64,000 bases of DNA from Paenibacillus amylolyticus (GTDB lineage Bacteria > Bacillota > Bacilli > Paenibacillales > Paenibacillaceae), in contig NZ_BCNV01000007.1 in the NCBI RefSeq assembly GCF_001570725.1, forward strand, positions 186,001 through 250,000. Direction: 5' to 3'. The translations under genes and the position numbers were made by a program. Each line of letters opens with the position of its first letter. The first letter of the stretch is position 1. Below the pieces are notes generated by a model, which saw nothing but the letters and a program-made list of their open reading frames with translations, did no database searches and had not been told where the DNA came from. Below are positions 1-8,989 of this stretch, in pieces.

Positions 1-2
1 TC

Positions 3-128
3 GATTTAGGCAAGAAAATATTGGGTTTACATAAAAACGCTATCATGGCTGTGGTAGCTTTGATCATTGGAGCTGCATTTAGGCTTCATTTCTTAGGATT
101 TGTTTACGTTCCTTGCAGCAAAAAATGA
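3..128 (+). CDS. C-terminal end of an unidentified membrane protein (partial)
   Basis: A reading frame is open at the left window edge and ends at a TGA at 126-128. It gives about 41 residues with one strongly hydrophobic stretch (AIMAVVALIIGAAF) and a short tail ending CSKK, which suggests the last membrane helix of an integral membrane protein. The gene is transcribed towards, and converges on, the permease at 195-1547; a terminator hairpin follows. The family cannot be told from this fragment. Confidence 0.5.
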   Translation, partial: DLGKKILGLHKNAIMAVVALIIGAAFRLHFLGFVYVPCSKK

Positions 129-131
129 TAG

Positions 132-174
132 AAAAAAACACCCCGACGCGAGCGCCGAGATGTTGTGGTGTTTT
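132..174 (-). terminator. Rho-independent terminator of the amino-acid permease gene
   Basis: Read on the minus strand, an AAAACACC / GGTGTTTT stem with a GC-rich inner part is followed by a run of T residues. It lies 20 bp past the permease stop. The right arm ends in TTTT on the plus strand too, so it may also serve the converging partial gene. Confidence 0.75.
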
Positions 175-194
175 ACATGTTAATGTCACAAATA

Positions 195-1547
195 TTAAAC
201 TGTTCGTCCATTTGTCTTCCTGAATCGAATCAGGGACCAGATAATGAGCAACGCAAGCACGGCAAGACAGATGCTAATACTGAACCGATTACCTTCATCA
301 AACACAAACATCACCGCAATCACACTCAGACATAGTACAACGACTCCGGTTATGTAGGGGAATCCCCAGACTTTGAAGGTCGGTTGAACCGGATATCTTT
401 TCCGCAGTTTCAACTGCGATGAGGCAATACAGATCCACACGAGAATTACCACAAATCCCGGAACTGCGAGCAATACCCGGAACAGTTGATCCTGCGCGAA
501 CAGGCCAAGCAAGGAACCTCCAAGCAAGACGACCGAGCACACCAGAAGTGTGTTAACAGGGCTGCCGTTGCGATTCGTCTGTGACAATGCCTTTGGAGCT
601 TCCCCGCCTACTGCCATGGAGTGCATCATCCGGGATGCACCGTAGATCCCTGAATTCGCAGCAGACAGAACCGCCGTCACCAAAATAAAGTTCATAATGT
701 GTGCCGCTCCCGGCAGTCCCGTAGAGGCGAGCACCTGCACAAACGGACTGCTCTCCGGCCCGATCTCATTCCAAGGGATGAGTCCACAGATGATGAGAAT
801 CGGCAAGGTGAAGAACAGAATAATTCTGAGCATGAAATTGCCTACGATTTTGGGCATAACCTTTTCTGCATTTTCCGTCTCGGTCAGGGTCAGACCAATC
901 AGCTCCGATCCCCCATAGGAGAACATGACCACAAGCAGTGCCGAGAAGATCGAAGACCATCCGTTCGGGAAGAACCCGCCTGCTTGCGTGTAATTTTGCA
1001 GATAAGGGGTGTTATCACTTGGAATAATGCCAAAGATCAATCCTGCGCCCAGGAAGATAAAAATAATGATCATGGCAATTTTGATCCCGGCTAGCCAAAA
1101 CTCAAATTCCCCGAACACACCCACACTGAGCAGATTAACCAGTATAATGAACGCCGCACAAGCCAGACTCAGCATCCACAGCGGTACTTCACTGAACCAA
1201 TACTGCAAAAAGCTCCCGGCGGCAATCACCTCAATGACACACACCGATAACCATAGAAAGCAGTACATCCATCCCATAACAAAGGAAACTCGGCTACCGA
1301 ATGCTTCCTGCACGAAGTCTTTCATATTTTTGTTCTTGTACACCGTAGCCATCTCCGCCATCGCGGCCATAACGACCAGCAGCAATAATCCGGCAAAAAT
1401 GTACGTAACGATCACGCCCGGACCAGCGAGTCCAATCGTCTCTGCACTGCCTTTGAAAATTCCGGTTCCTATGACACCACCCATAGCCATAAAACTGATG
1501 TGTCTTGGTTTAAGCTTCTTCTGTAGTGTTCCTTCTGTCTGAGCCAA
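195..1547 (-). CDS. Amino-acid permease, APC superfamily
   Basis: A 450-residue integral membrane transporter of the amino acid-polyamine-organocation superfamily, probably a proton symporter for an amino acid in the cytoplasmic membrane. The N-terminal consensus GGVIGTGIFKGS (about residues 23-34) is the helix-1 substrate-binding signature, and about twelve hydrophobic segments follow; the length is normal for the family. The start is a TTG at 1547 placed 7 nt after a perfect AGGAGG. A hairpin terminator follows, so the gene is probably monocistronic. It resembles GABA/lysine-type permeases of Bacillus, but the substrate cannot be read from sequence. Confidence 0.88.
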   Translation of the reverse strand: MAQTEGTLQKKLKPRHISFMAMGGVIGTGIFKGSAETIGLAGPGVIVTYIFAGLLLLVVMAAMAEMATVYKNKNMKDFVQEAFGSRVSFVMGWMYCFLWLSVCVIEVIAAGSFLQYWFSEVPLWMLSLACAAFIILVNLLSVGVFGEFEFWLAGIKIAMIIIFIFLGAGLIFGIIPSDNTPYLQNYTQAGGFFPNGWSSIFSALLVVMFSYGGSELIGLTLTETENAEKVMPKIVGNFMLRIILFFTLPILIICGLIPWNEIGPESSPFVQVLASTGLPGAAHIMNFILVTAVLSAANSGIYGASRMMHSMAVGGEAPKALSQTNRNGSPVNTLLVCSVVLLGGSLLGLFAQDQLFRVLLAVPGFVVILVWICIASSQLKLRKRYPVQPTFKVWGFPYITGVVVLCLSVIAVMFVFDEGNRFSISICLAVLALLIIWSLIRFRKTNGRTV

Positions 1548-1684
1548 TTCAAGTCCTCCTGATGTAAAAAACGTCTGTAATGCTGTCTTGTTTCATAGAC
1601 ATAATGTCCAGTATACCCTATTGTCCATCAATCAGCCCAGAAGTTCCTTATGGCCAATTCATCCCAAACGAATAGGGACACAAC

Positions 1685-1966
1685 CTATGTTTTATACCCC
1701 ACAATGGCACGAAGCAATCTGCGTATAATCCAGCTGATCAAACTGTACACTGCCCCATAGATGAACCAAGCGCCTATGTTACTACCCATTGTTGAAAGAT
1801 CACTCGCGATATACAACAAAGGCAGCATAAAAGAAATAATCAGCGCAACCCAGAGTCTAAACCATTTGGCAAAATAACTGCATACTCCAAGCACCACAGC
1901 AATGATGGGACATAATATCAAGACGGCAAACAGCGGATTCATATGATCAAACCACCAATATATCAT
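1685..1966 (-). CDS. Small integral membrane protein of unknown function
   Basis: A 93-residue protein starting MIYWWFDH with about three hydrophobic segments (near residues 10-30, 35-55 and 65-80) and a basic C-terminus (RRLLRAIVGYK). I prefer the ATG at 1966 because a GGAGGAG ribosome-binding site lies just upstream; the longer frame to 2002 would place that site inside the coding region. No family is recognised and neighbouring genes give no functional hint. Confidence 0.6.
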   Translation of the reverse strand: MIYWWFDHMNPLFAVLILCPIIAVVLGVCSYFAKWFRLWVALIISFMLPLLYIASDLSTMGSNIGAWFIYGAVYSLISWIIRRLLRAIVGYKT

Positions 1967-2067
1967 GCACGACTCCTCCATCCTTTTCATAGCATGGTCC
2001 ATGTTGCGTCATTGAGTTTATTCTACTCTTTTTCCAGATTTCAATATGTATGATATGTTGCAAAATT

Positions 2068-2108
2068 AAAAAACCAGCATCCTGTAAAAAAAACAGAATA
2101 CTGGTTTC
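2068..2108 (-). terminator. Rho-independent terminator after the GNAT gene
   Basis: On the minus strand AAACCAGTATTCTGT pairs with ACAGGATGCTGGTTT around a T-rich loop, followed by TTTTT. It lies about 15 bp past the stop of the acetyltransferase at 2123-2578. Confidence 0.8.
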
Positions 2109-2122
2109 TTATATGGATGAAT

Positions 2123-2578
2123 TTAAATTGTTTTTGTCATAAATGCGCTATTCGGATCCAATATATAATCCGCGAAGGGTTCGCAGTATTCGAATCCGAA
2201 ATCTTCATACAACTTCCGTGCCGGAATAAATGAGTCCATTGAGCCCGTCTCCAGACTGATTCGCTTATAACCACGTTCTACAGCAACGTCCATAATATGG
2301 GCCAAAATTTTTCTCGCTACGCCTTTTCTCAGATGAGCCGAAGCGGTACGCATCGACTTCAATTCTGCATGTTCCGAATTAAGTTCTTTGATAGCCCCAC
2401 AACCGAGCAAGTCGTCCCCATCCCACGCACACCAGAATGTAATTTCAGGCTTCTTGAGTCCATCCAGATTCAACGCATGAATACTCTCTGGAGGTGAATC
2501 CGCTGCCATGCCTTGCAAGTGCTCTGCAATTAATGCCTTAACTTGTATTCCATTCAAATCATCCACTTTGATCTCCAA
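2123..2578 (-). CDS. GNAT-family N-acetyltransferase
   Basis: A 151-residue GCN5-related N-acetyltransferase that would transfer acetyl from acetyl-CoA to an unknown amine. The acetyl-CoA-binding segment is at about residues 83-95 (HLRKGVARKILAHI, a variant of the R-x-x-G-x-G/A loop), followed by LETGSMDSFIPARKLYEDFGF, the typical C-terminal strand-helix region with the YE.xGF motif. It resembles the PhnO/YsnE-type small acetyltransferases. The start is a TTG (2578) about 9 nt after an AGGAG. It is transcribed alone and followed by a hairpin terminator. Confidence 0.85.
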   Translation of the reverse strand: MEIKVDDLNGIQVKALIAEHLQGMAADSPPESIHALNLDGLKKPEITFWCAWDGDDLLGCGAIKELNSEHAELKSMRTASAHLRKGVARKILAHIMDVAVERGYKRISLETGSMDSFIPARKLYEDFGFEYCEPFADYILDPNSAFMTKTI

Positions 2579-2833
2579 AACGTATCACTCCTGCCGACAT
2601 TTTTATTGGTTCTGTCATTGAATGTATATCGATTATTTCATATTACTACCATGTTAGGTTTCATGACAAGAGATTGCTTCTATCCACTAAAATACGCTAT
2701 TGTGATTCACCTATAATTTCCAGTATGATGAGGCTATCAGATGCCAAAGGGGCGAGGTCTATTGCGAAATATACATAGAGTTACATGTGAAACTACGGTG
2801 AAGCAAGCTTAACTTAATTTAAAGGAGACCCCT

Positions 2834-3409
2834 ATGACACTCACTACGGATAACCTGTTTTATAGCAAACGATTAAAGATGACGCCACCACGCTCTGAAG
2901 ACGTGCAGACCATGCTGCAATGGAACGAAGACCCGGAGTACCTTCGGAATGTGGATACTGATCTGGCCATTCCCTATTCAGAGAAACAGTTGGAAGATGA
3001 GGGCGAAACGAAGAACAAGGAAGTCTACTTTAGACTGCGCACGCATGAAGAGGATACGCTGATTGGTTTTGTCGTCATTCACAGTATTGAATGGAATAAC
3101 CGCTGCGGACAGCTTGCCATTGGCATCGGACTTGCCGAACATCGCAACAAGGGATATGGAACGGAAGCGTTGAATCTTATTTTACGATATGCATTCCATG
3201 AAATGAATCTGGACCGGGTTGGCCTCGATGTCATCGCCTACAATGCCAAAGCAATCCGTTCCTATGAGAAGGTTGGTTTTCAGTTGGAAGGTCGGGCACG
3301 CTCAGCTGTATATCGTGATGGTAAGCGTTACGACCGCTTGATGATGGGAATCCTAAGACCAGAATGGGAAACACACAATCAGATCCATACGGAGGGTGAA
3401 CAAGCATGA
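2834..3409 (+). CDS. GNAT acetyltransferase, RimJ/RimL type
   Basis: A 191-residue acetyltransferase of the RimJ/RimL subgroup, which acetylates protein N-termini or small molecules with acetyl-CoA. The N-terminus (KRLKMTPPRSEDVQTMLQW) and the acetyl-CoA loop around residues 100-112 (LAEHRNKGYGTEALNL, Q/R-x-x-G-x-G/A) are diagnostic, as is the C-terminal NAKAIRSYEKVGF motif. The start ATG follows AAAGGAG by about 7 nt. Its stop overlaps the start of the next gene by 4 bp (ATGA), so the two are translationally coupled. Confidence 0.88.
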   Translation: MTLTTDNLFYSKRLKMTPPRSEDVQTMLQWNEDPEYLRNVDTDLAIPYSEKQLEDEGETKNKEVYFRLRTHEEDTLIGFVVIHSIEWNNRCGQLAIGIGLAEHRNKGYGTEALNLILRYAFHEMNLDRVGLDVIAYNAKAIRSYEKVGFQLEGRARSAVYRDGKRYDRLMMGILRPEWETHNQIHTEGEQA

Positions 3410-3753
3410 CCAAGAATGCAGAAGTCACTGCGTTTATTGAACAGATTCAGATCCCATGGCAAGTAGAAATCGCTGGACAACTGCGTCAGTTGGTGCACGA
3501 TACCATCCCTGACGTGCAGGAACGCGTGCAATACAAGAAACCTCATTTTTTGAAAAACGGAAAGTACGCTGCGGTCATCTCGCCATCCAAACAGGCCGTG
3601 TCTTTCACCATCTTCCATGCAACCGAACTTGATCTACCCGATGGAATATTCGAAGGCCCGGAAGAACGTAAAACGATCAAACTCAAGGAAAAAGATACGC
3701 CGGACTATGAATGGTTGGCTGGTTTGTTAAAGCAGGCATCTGCGGACTTGTAG
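3406..3753 (+). CDS. DUF1801 (YdhG-like) domain protein
   Basis: A 115-residue cytosolic protein with the DUF1801 fold. The pattern 'QIQIPWQ... LRQLVHDTIPDVQERVQYKKPHFLKNGKYAAVISPSKQAVSF' (quoted in part) corresponds to the conserved core with its tryptophan/tyrosine-lysine-proline motif. The biochemical role of the family is not established. The gene overlaps the upstream acetyltransferase by 4 bp and so forms a two-gene operon with it. Confidence 0.75.
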   Translation: MTKNAEVTAFIEQIQIPWQVEIAGQLRQLVHDTIPDVQERVQYKKPHFLKNGKYAAVISPSKQAVSFTIFHATELDLPDGIFEGPEERKTIKLKEKDTPDYEWLAGLLKQASADL

Positions 3754-3881
3754 ACAGATGTAGTGAAGAGGCTAGGCGCATACGAAGCTGTAGTAACTTA
3801 GGTCGTAATGTGTGGAACGTGTGGTGTGGGTGGTAATGTGCGGGTGATGTGTATGGGGTGAATTTAGGTTTGGGCGCAGTG

Positions 3882-4077
3882 CTAACGAATCGGACACACC
3901 TTATTTCGCATTAAAACAAACATATGAAATTCTAACGAATCTCAGCAATCTTATTACCGTCAGAACCTCCGATTTTCTTCGCGAAAAACCTGCCCATGGG
4001 AGAAATAAAGTGCATACGATTCGGTAGAATTCTATACTGCTGCAAAATCGCCCAATAAGACGTGCTAGGTTCGTTAG
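3882..4077. repeat. Intergenic four-part palindromic element, copy A
   Basis: Four copies of a ~25-bp motif close to CTAACGAATCTNAGACACNTTATT lie here: forward at 3882-3906 and 3932-3956, inverted at 4003-4026 and 4054-4077. The forward pair starts 50 bp apart, the inverted pair ends 51 bp apart, and the whole is symmetric about ~3980. The same design recurs at 24531-24725. It fills most of the 574-bp gap between the DUF1801 gene and the next gene; the reading frame across it (3901-4125) has no ribosome-binding site and is not taken as a gene. Confidence 0.75.
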
Positions 4078-4200
4078 ACTGTGTGAGTACGACAAGCTGC
4101 CTCTGCACGTAGATAAAAAAACCAATCCTTAGTGACTGAATAACATAACCCGCTAACTGTAGAAAGAATAGCCGCCATCCATTCTGCGCAGCAGGCTAGC

Positions 4201-4245
4201 AAAGGGGCATCCCATGAAGTTCAAGAACTTCCGGATGCCCCTTTG
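4201..4245 (+). terminator. Strong hairpin, probable terminator
   Basis: AAAGGGGCATCC at 4201-4212 pairs with GGATGCCCCTTT at 4233-4244, with a small inner palindrome GTTCAAGAAC in the loop, then TTGTTTTTG. It reads as a terminator on the plus strand. No gene ends close upstream: the DUF1801 gene stops at 3753, so it may end that operon or a short transcript of the repeat element. It may also work in reverse for the gene at 4328-5632. Confidence 0.6.
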
Positions 4246-4327
4246 TTTTTGTATTTCTACTACTGTCATTCCAACCTGAAGCCCTGAAATATCGTATTAA
4301 GATGCTAGCTTATAATAGCTTCCACCA

Positions 4328-5632
4328 TCAAGATTGCTGGTAGGATACGGCGGTCAGCTGACACGGCTCACATAGGAACATGTAATACATGCCCTCACCA
4401 TGTTTCTCAACCTCGCCCCAATCCAGTTGTGCGACGGCCTTCATTCTCGTGGAACAGCTCGGACATGTTGGATACTCCGCATCCTGAACCCATCCCGGAT
4501 GTCCGCCGACCTGAGATAGCGATGGCTCCATCGCCCATTCACTGGCATGGAACGCATGACGTGATGAAGTCGCAATCTGAAACTGACGCCCCGCAGCCTG
4601 TGCAAGTTTACCATAGTCGTCTAGGTCAATCTCGTCCATTCCCACAGGCATAACATTATGTGAACTCCATAACGGTTCCCCTGCTGCGTCCATTTCCATG
4701 TAAACCACACCATAACTGCTGCATATCACGCAAGTCTGTATCTGAAGTTGCTGAGCATGCCAAGAAACGTCATGCAATGCTGGATGCTTAACATCCAGAC
4801 TAATTAAGGTGGTTAACGCACCACCACACCATGGACAGCAATTGGCACTAGGGGTCAGCAACGAGAATGAATCACCGAATGATTCCACGCTAGTTCCTTC
4901 ATTCTCTTTTACTTTATAGAGTGAATAACTTGGGGTGATGAATAATTCCCTGCGCTGCCCGTCTTTCGTGAGCTCCCAACCAGCTTCAGTGGTGTAATGC
5001 TCTGGTGCAACGTACAACTCACTCGCCCAAGATGGCGGAGACTGTCTCCACTGCCGGAACTGCTGCACAACAACATCATCACTGATATGAGCCAGCATGA
5101 GCAAAATATGGTTACGCTTCTCATCATCGGTATTCACCTGCTGCAAGAGATGATCACGTGCCTCACCCGAGGCACTTTTATACAAAATGGAAGGATAATA
5201 GATCTCCTGTTCCAGCAGCTCAGGAATTTCGGCAGTCAACGATATATCATGGTAGCAGACCAGATATACCAGAATGTCTTTGCCTGTATCTTCATCACCT
5301 GTACGAATCCGTTGCATCGCATAGTCCTTCATCTGATCTTGTTGCTCTACAGACAAGGACAGATATACTTGTTCCTTAGATTGTTCATATGGCACATAAC
5401 GAATTAGCGGATCGCGAACCTGAGGTTCGTGCATGATTTTCAAAGTTTCCACCGGGTCTATGATCCCCGCATACAAGTTCACGTCACGTCGATTCGCTTC
5501 AATGTATCTCTGGCGCTCCTCACGCTCCATCTCCTGCTTGCAAGGCATACAATAACCACCCGTTTTCGCCGCTGTTGCTGGCAGAATGGTATTTGTACAC
5601 CCTTCTCGTATACACTGAATTCGTTCTGTCAT
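4328..5632 (-). CDS. Zinc-ribbon protein with DUF1963-like C-terminus
   Basis: A 434-residue soluble protein. Cysteine pairs suggest metal-binding ribbons: CIREGC and CMPC near the N-terminus, CPWCGG and CVICSS in the middle (about residues 270-315), and CPSC and CEPC near the C-terminus. The segment VGGHPGWVQDAEYPTCPSC plus MKAVAQLDW resembles the C-terminal motif of DUF1963/YwqG proteins (GG.P.W.Q....CP.C...M..L.Q.D). I chose the ATG at 5632 (MTERIQC) because it follows AGGAGG by 7 nt; the frame extends to 5701 without a comparable site. Function unknown. Confidence 0.65.
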   Translation of the reverse strand: MTERIQCIREGCTNTILPATAAKTGGYCMPCKQEMEREERQRYIEANRRDVNLYAGIIDPVETLKIMHEPQVRDPLIRYVPYEQSKEQVYLSLSVEQQDQMKDYAMQRIRTGDEDTGKDILVYLVCYHDISLTAEIPELLEQEIYYPSILYKSASGEARDHLLQQVNTDDEKRNHILLMLAHISDDVVVQQFRQWRQSPPSWASELYVAPEHYTTEAGWELTKDGQRRELFITPSYSLYKVKENEGTSVESFGDSFSLLTPSANCCPWCGGALTTLISLDVKHPALHDVSWHAQQLQIQTCVICSSYGVVYMEMDAAGEPLWSSHNVMPVGMDEIDLDDYGKLAQAAGRQFQIATSSRHAFHASEWAMEPSLSQVGGHPGWVQDAEYPTCPSCSTRMKAVAQLDWGEVEKHGEGMYYMFLCEPCQLTAVSYQQS

Positions 5633-5737
5633 ATTCCAACCTCCTTCAACTATTGGCAATGGAAAACACGCCACAATGTGACGTGCTTGTCCCTTACTCA
5701 TATTTCAATACTGCCTGTCCGTAAAAGAAAATGCGAA

Positions 5738-6916
5738 TCAGTGATGTCCCAACTGGTCCTTGGTGAACTCATAAAAGGCGAGCGCATCTTCGCTGCTGGC
5801 AAAGCCTGCCTGAGCCATCTTTTCACTACCTCCACCTTTGCCTTGGTAAGCTCCAAGATTGCCTTTGAAGAAAGGTCCACACGCCCATTCAGGCGGCTGT
5901 CCGTTCTGTGCGAGAACGACTTTGGCCTCCGAGATGCTGGCGAACAGTACAAGTCCCTCATGGTCTGCCGTCAGCTTGGTTGCCAGGCTCTGCATATCCT
6001 TTAGCGATTTGTCTTCAAAGACTTGAGCAATCACCAGCCCTTGCCGAGCAGCCAGAAGTTCCTCCGCATAATAGGCATCATTGGTTGTTTTCACTGCATT
6101 CAGCTCGGTTTGCAGCTGTTTTTGCTCCAGCTCCATTTTCTCAATGCGCTCCAACAATTCGTCCTTGCTGGTCTTTAATTTAACCATGATGCTATTGAGC
6201 ACGTTTTGTGTGGATGTAAATTCATTCAGCGCTCTTGTTCCACATTTGAAATAAATGCGGGTGCCGCCCTTCACTTTTTCGGTTTTCAGCAGTTTGATGA
6301 TCCCGATCTCACCTGTCGCCGACACATGCGTTCCGCCGCAGGCGTTATACTCCACACCCTCGATCTCGACAATGCGAATATCTTCCGTTACCGTAGGCTG
6401 CTTCACCAGTGGCAATTGTGCCGCCTCTTCTGTTGTAACCCAGGAAGTGTTGATGCGAGCATTACGATAGATCTGACGATTCACCTCTTGTTCAATGGCA
6501 GTCCATTGATCCGCTCCCAGTTCAGCCGCAGCCACATCAATCGTGTCATACTCCGTACCGAGATGGAAACTAAGCGTCATCGCTTCAGTCAGCTTCAGCG
6601 TGATTGCCGATAACAAATGCTGACCCGTATGCTGCTGCATATGATCGAATCTGCGCTCCCAGTCAATCTCACAATGTACTTCTGTCTGTTCAGGGGCGCG
6701 TTCCAGCTTATGCCACACTTCTCCATCTTCGATGTTCACATCCAGAACAGCAATACCGCCAATTTGTCCTAGATCACAAGGTTGTCCACCCCCATGCGGG
6801 TAAAAAGCAGTCTCCGCCAGCGTGACATGTATGCCATCTTCCTTGTCCACTCTGCCTGTAATCGTTGTATGCCACTCTCTAGTATAAGCAGAGTCATAAT
6901 AGATTTTTTGCGTCAT
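5738..6916 (-). CDS. AlaX-type alanyl-tRNA editing protein
   Basis: A 392-residue freestanding relative of the AlaRS editing domain, expected to hydrolyse mischarged Ser- or Gly-tRNA(Ala). The zinc-binding motifs are present: HTGQH near residue 100 (HxxxH) and CGGTHVSATGEI near residue 195 (CxxxH). The N-terminal half is the AlaRS beta-barrel/editing core. A coiled-coil of ~50 residues (ERIEKMELEQKQLQTELNAV) and a DHHA1-like C-terminal domain ending in GGGSEKMAQAGF follow, which makes it the long AlaX class. The start ATG at 6916 has a weak GGGATGAT site. It lies alone between a DUF1963-like gene and the siderophore operon. Confidence 0.88.
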   Translation of the reverse strand: MTQKIYYDSAYTREWHTTITGRVDKEDGIHVTLAETAFYPHGGGQPCDLGQIGGIAVLDVNIEDGEVWHKLERAPEQTEVHCEIDWERRFDHMQQHTGQHLLSAITLKLTEAMTLSFHLGTEYDTIDVAAAELGADQWTAIEQEVNRQIYRNARINTSWVTTEEAAQLPLVKQPTVTEDIRIVEIEGVEYNACGGTHVSATGEIGIIKLLKTEKVKGGTRIYFKCGTRALNEFTSTQNVLNSIMVKLKTSKDELLERIEKMELEQKQLQTELNAVKTTNDAYYAEELLAARQGLVIAQVFEDKSLKDMQSLATKLTADHEGLVLFASISEAKVVLAQNGQPPEWACGPFFKGNLGAYQGKGGGSEKMAQAGFASSEDALAFYEFTKDQLGHH

Positions 6917-7098
6917 TGAATCATCCCGATCCCTTCTCGTTCAAATGGGTTTTCATAATCTCCAGATTACACTATCTGGAACCCTCAAGCCAATTTATGG
7001 CATGCAAAATCGCTTTCCATATCCAAAATAACACTCTGTGAGTGAAAATACCTTTTGAACAAGAAAGAAAATTTTGCAGGAAGATGCTCGGTATTGAA

Positions 7099-7132
7099 TA
7101 AAAAAAAGCAGAGTGAATAATCACTCTACTTT
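7099..7132 (-). terminator. Terminator of the siderophore ABC operon
   Basis: On the minus strand AGAGTGA pairs with TCACTCT around TTAT, extended by flanking AAAGT/GCTTT, and is followed by a run of eight T. It lies about 45 bp past the stop of the ATPase gene. Confidence 0.85.
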
Positions 7133-7175
7133 CTGAAGACCATTTTAACAAACCACTTTTCATTAAATCTTGTGG

Positions 7176-7928
7176 TTAATAGATCGCTATCGGTCCATAC
7201 GGACCATCGATAATTTCAATTTTCGTTTCAAAAATATCTGTTAAAATTTCAGGGTCCATCACTTCTTCTACGGTTCCAAAAGCAGCGATTTGGCCATCTT
7301 TCATGGCACATATTCGATCCGAATATTTGGCGGCAAAATTGATATCATGCATAACCGTCAGAATGGTTCTCCCGAATTCATTAGCGGCATATCTCAAATG
7401 CTCCATCATCCGAACAGAACGGGCAACATCCAGGTTGTTCAGAGGCTCGTCCAAAAGTACATATTCCGTCTCCTGACACAAAACCATGGCGACATAAGCT
7501 CTTTGCCTTTGACCACCAGAAAGCTCATCTAAATATCTATTTTCCAGATCAGTTAAGTCTAGAAAATCAATATATTTAGAAATAATAGCTTCATCCTCAT
7601 CCGTTAATCTTCCCTTAGAATAAGGAAACCGTCCGAATCCGGCAAGTTGTCTAACGGTAAGCCTTGTGACAAAATGATTTTCTTGTCGTAAAACCGTTAC
7701 AATCTTGGCCAAGTCTTTTGACTTGGTCGTGGAAACATCCATATTGGCAACCGTAATTTGACCTTCGTCCAAATCCAAAAGTCTTCCGATCATCAGAAGT
7801 GTCGTCGACTTCCCCGCACCGTTGGGTCCAATCAATGAAGTAAGGCCTGCTTTGGGTATATGAATATTCAAAGGGCCAATCTCTACCTCGGCTGCATAGG
7901 ACTTTTTGACATTATTGATCTGTATCAT
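7176..7928 (-). CDS. yclP: Siderophore ABC transporter, ATP-binding protein (YclP-like)
   Basis: A 250-residue ABC ATPase that powers iron-siderophore import. Walker A GPNGAGKST is at about residues 36-44, the signature LSGGQRQRA near 138, Walker B YVLLDEP near 158, and the switch histidine in VMHDINFAAK near 190. It is the last gene of a four-gene operon and overlaps the upstream permease gene by 4 bp. Similarity to the FecE/YclP group and the neighbouring binding protein point to a catecholate siderophore, petrobactin in B. subtilis. Confidence 0.92.
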   Translation of the reverse strand: MIQINNVKKSYAAEVEIGPLNIHIPKAGLTSLIGPNGAGKSTTLLMIGRLLDLDEGQITVANMDVSTTKSKDLAKIVTVLRQENHFVTRLTVRQLAGFGRFPYSKGRLTDEDEAIISKYIDFLDLTDLENRYLDELSGGQRQRAYVAMVLCQETEYVLLDEPLNNLDVARSVRMMEHLRYAANEFGRTILTVMHDINFAAKYSDRICAMKDGQIAAFGTVEEVMDPEILTDIFETKIEIIDGPYGPIAIY

Positions 7929-8989
7929 AAAGAACCCTTCCTTAAAATCACAATTAAAAATGTTAGTCCGCCAACCAATTCTATAATAATAGATACAACA
8001 CCTTGGGCATTGAAAACATGATTCATAATAAAGTATGCACCGGTTAAGATCACAAACCCTATCGCAAGAGCCATTGGGAAAACATATCTGTGATCATAGG
8101 TTTGGGCGGCCTGATAACTCAAAATCGCTACTAAAAATCCATAGAATGTTAGTGGTCCCACCAAAGCCGTCGAAATGGCCATCAATATGGAAACCAGGAC
8201 CAGCGTATAAATCACACTACTTTGATGTTTAGTTCCCAAGGAAGTCGAGACATCCTTACCCAGCGACAATACATTTAACCTCTTGGCATTAGCAAGCAGC
8301 AGGATCGCTGCAATGATGACGATAGGAATCGCAATCGGGAAATAGGCAGAATCGGCATTATTCACGGAAGCAAACATTCTTGCCTGTAAAATATCAAACT
8401 CGGACGGTGCAAGAAGTCTTCTCATAAATGAAGATACGGATCTCAGGCCGGTCCCAATGATAATTCCGACCAGAAGCAGAAGTTGTAAATTGCCGTATTT
8501 TCCGGAAAGCAGCCATCCATAAAGAATCAAACACATGATGACCATGGCAGCAACTTGATATAAAAAGGAATCAACACCGCTAAAATTCACAAATACCGTA
8601 GCACCAAGGAAAAATATAGTACTCGTATGAATGGTTGAATAGATAGCATCAAAACCTAAAAGGGACGGAGTGATAATTCTGTTATTCGTAATCGATTGAA
8701 AAGCAACCGTGGATAAACTTTGGCAGATTGCAGCGATCAGCATTGAAACCAGAGCAACTACCCTTCTTGTAACAACTGGTATAAAAGAAGGTGAGGACAC
8801 CGGCACGGGATTGTTATAAACCAGTAGTCCAACCGATGCAAAAACGCCCAGAACAATCAATGTGATCAGCAAAATCCAATAACGCTTTTCTTCTTTCTTG
8901 GTACGGAAGGCTCTAGCTGATCTTTTTTTAGGACGACGGCTAGAATCGATTTCGATATTTAGTGGATTTCTACTTGCTAAGTCGCTCAT
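7925..8989 (-). CDS. yclO: Siderophore ABC transporter permease (YclO-like, FecCD family)
   Basis: A 354-residue permease of the BtuC/FecCD family forming one half of the membrane channel. After a basic cytoplasmic N-terminus (KKRSARAFRTKKEEKRYW) come about nine or ten hydrophobic segments. The family segment VGPLTFYGFLVAILS near residue 275 is the conserved loop that contacts the ATPase. It overlaps both neighbours by 4 bp (ATGA), which supports tight stoichiometric translation. It is paralogous to the next permease, as expected for a heterodimeric channel. Confidence 0.92.
   Translation of the reverse strand: MSDLASRNPLNIEIDSSRRPKKRSARAFRTKKEEKRYWILLITLIVLGVFASVGLLVYNNPVPVSSPSFIPVVTRRVVALVSMLIAAICQSLSTVAFQSITNNRIITPSLLGFDAIYSTIHTSTIFFLGATVFVNFSGVDSFLYQVAAMVIMCLILYGWLLSGKYGNLQLLLLVGIIIGTGLRSVSSFMRRLLAPSEFDILQARMFASVNNADSAYFPIAIPIVIIAAILLLANAKRLNVLSLGKDVSTSLGTKHQSSVIYTLVLVSILMAISTALVGPLTFYGFLVAILSYQAAQTYDHRYVFPMALAIGFVILTGAYFIMNHVFNAQGVVSIIIELVGGLTFLIVILRKGSL

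Noticed and set aside
3901..4125. 74-codon minus-strand frame
   Set aside because: It lies inside the four-part repeat element, has no ribosome-binding site and shows no protein-like pattern.
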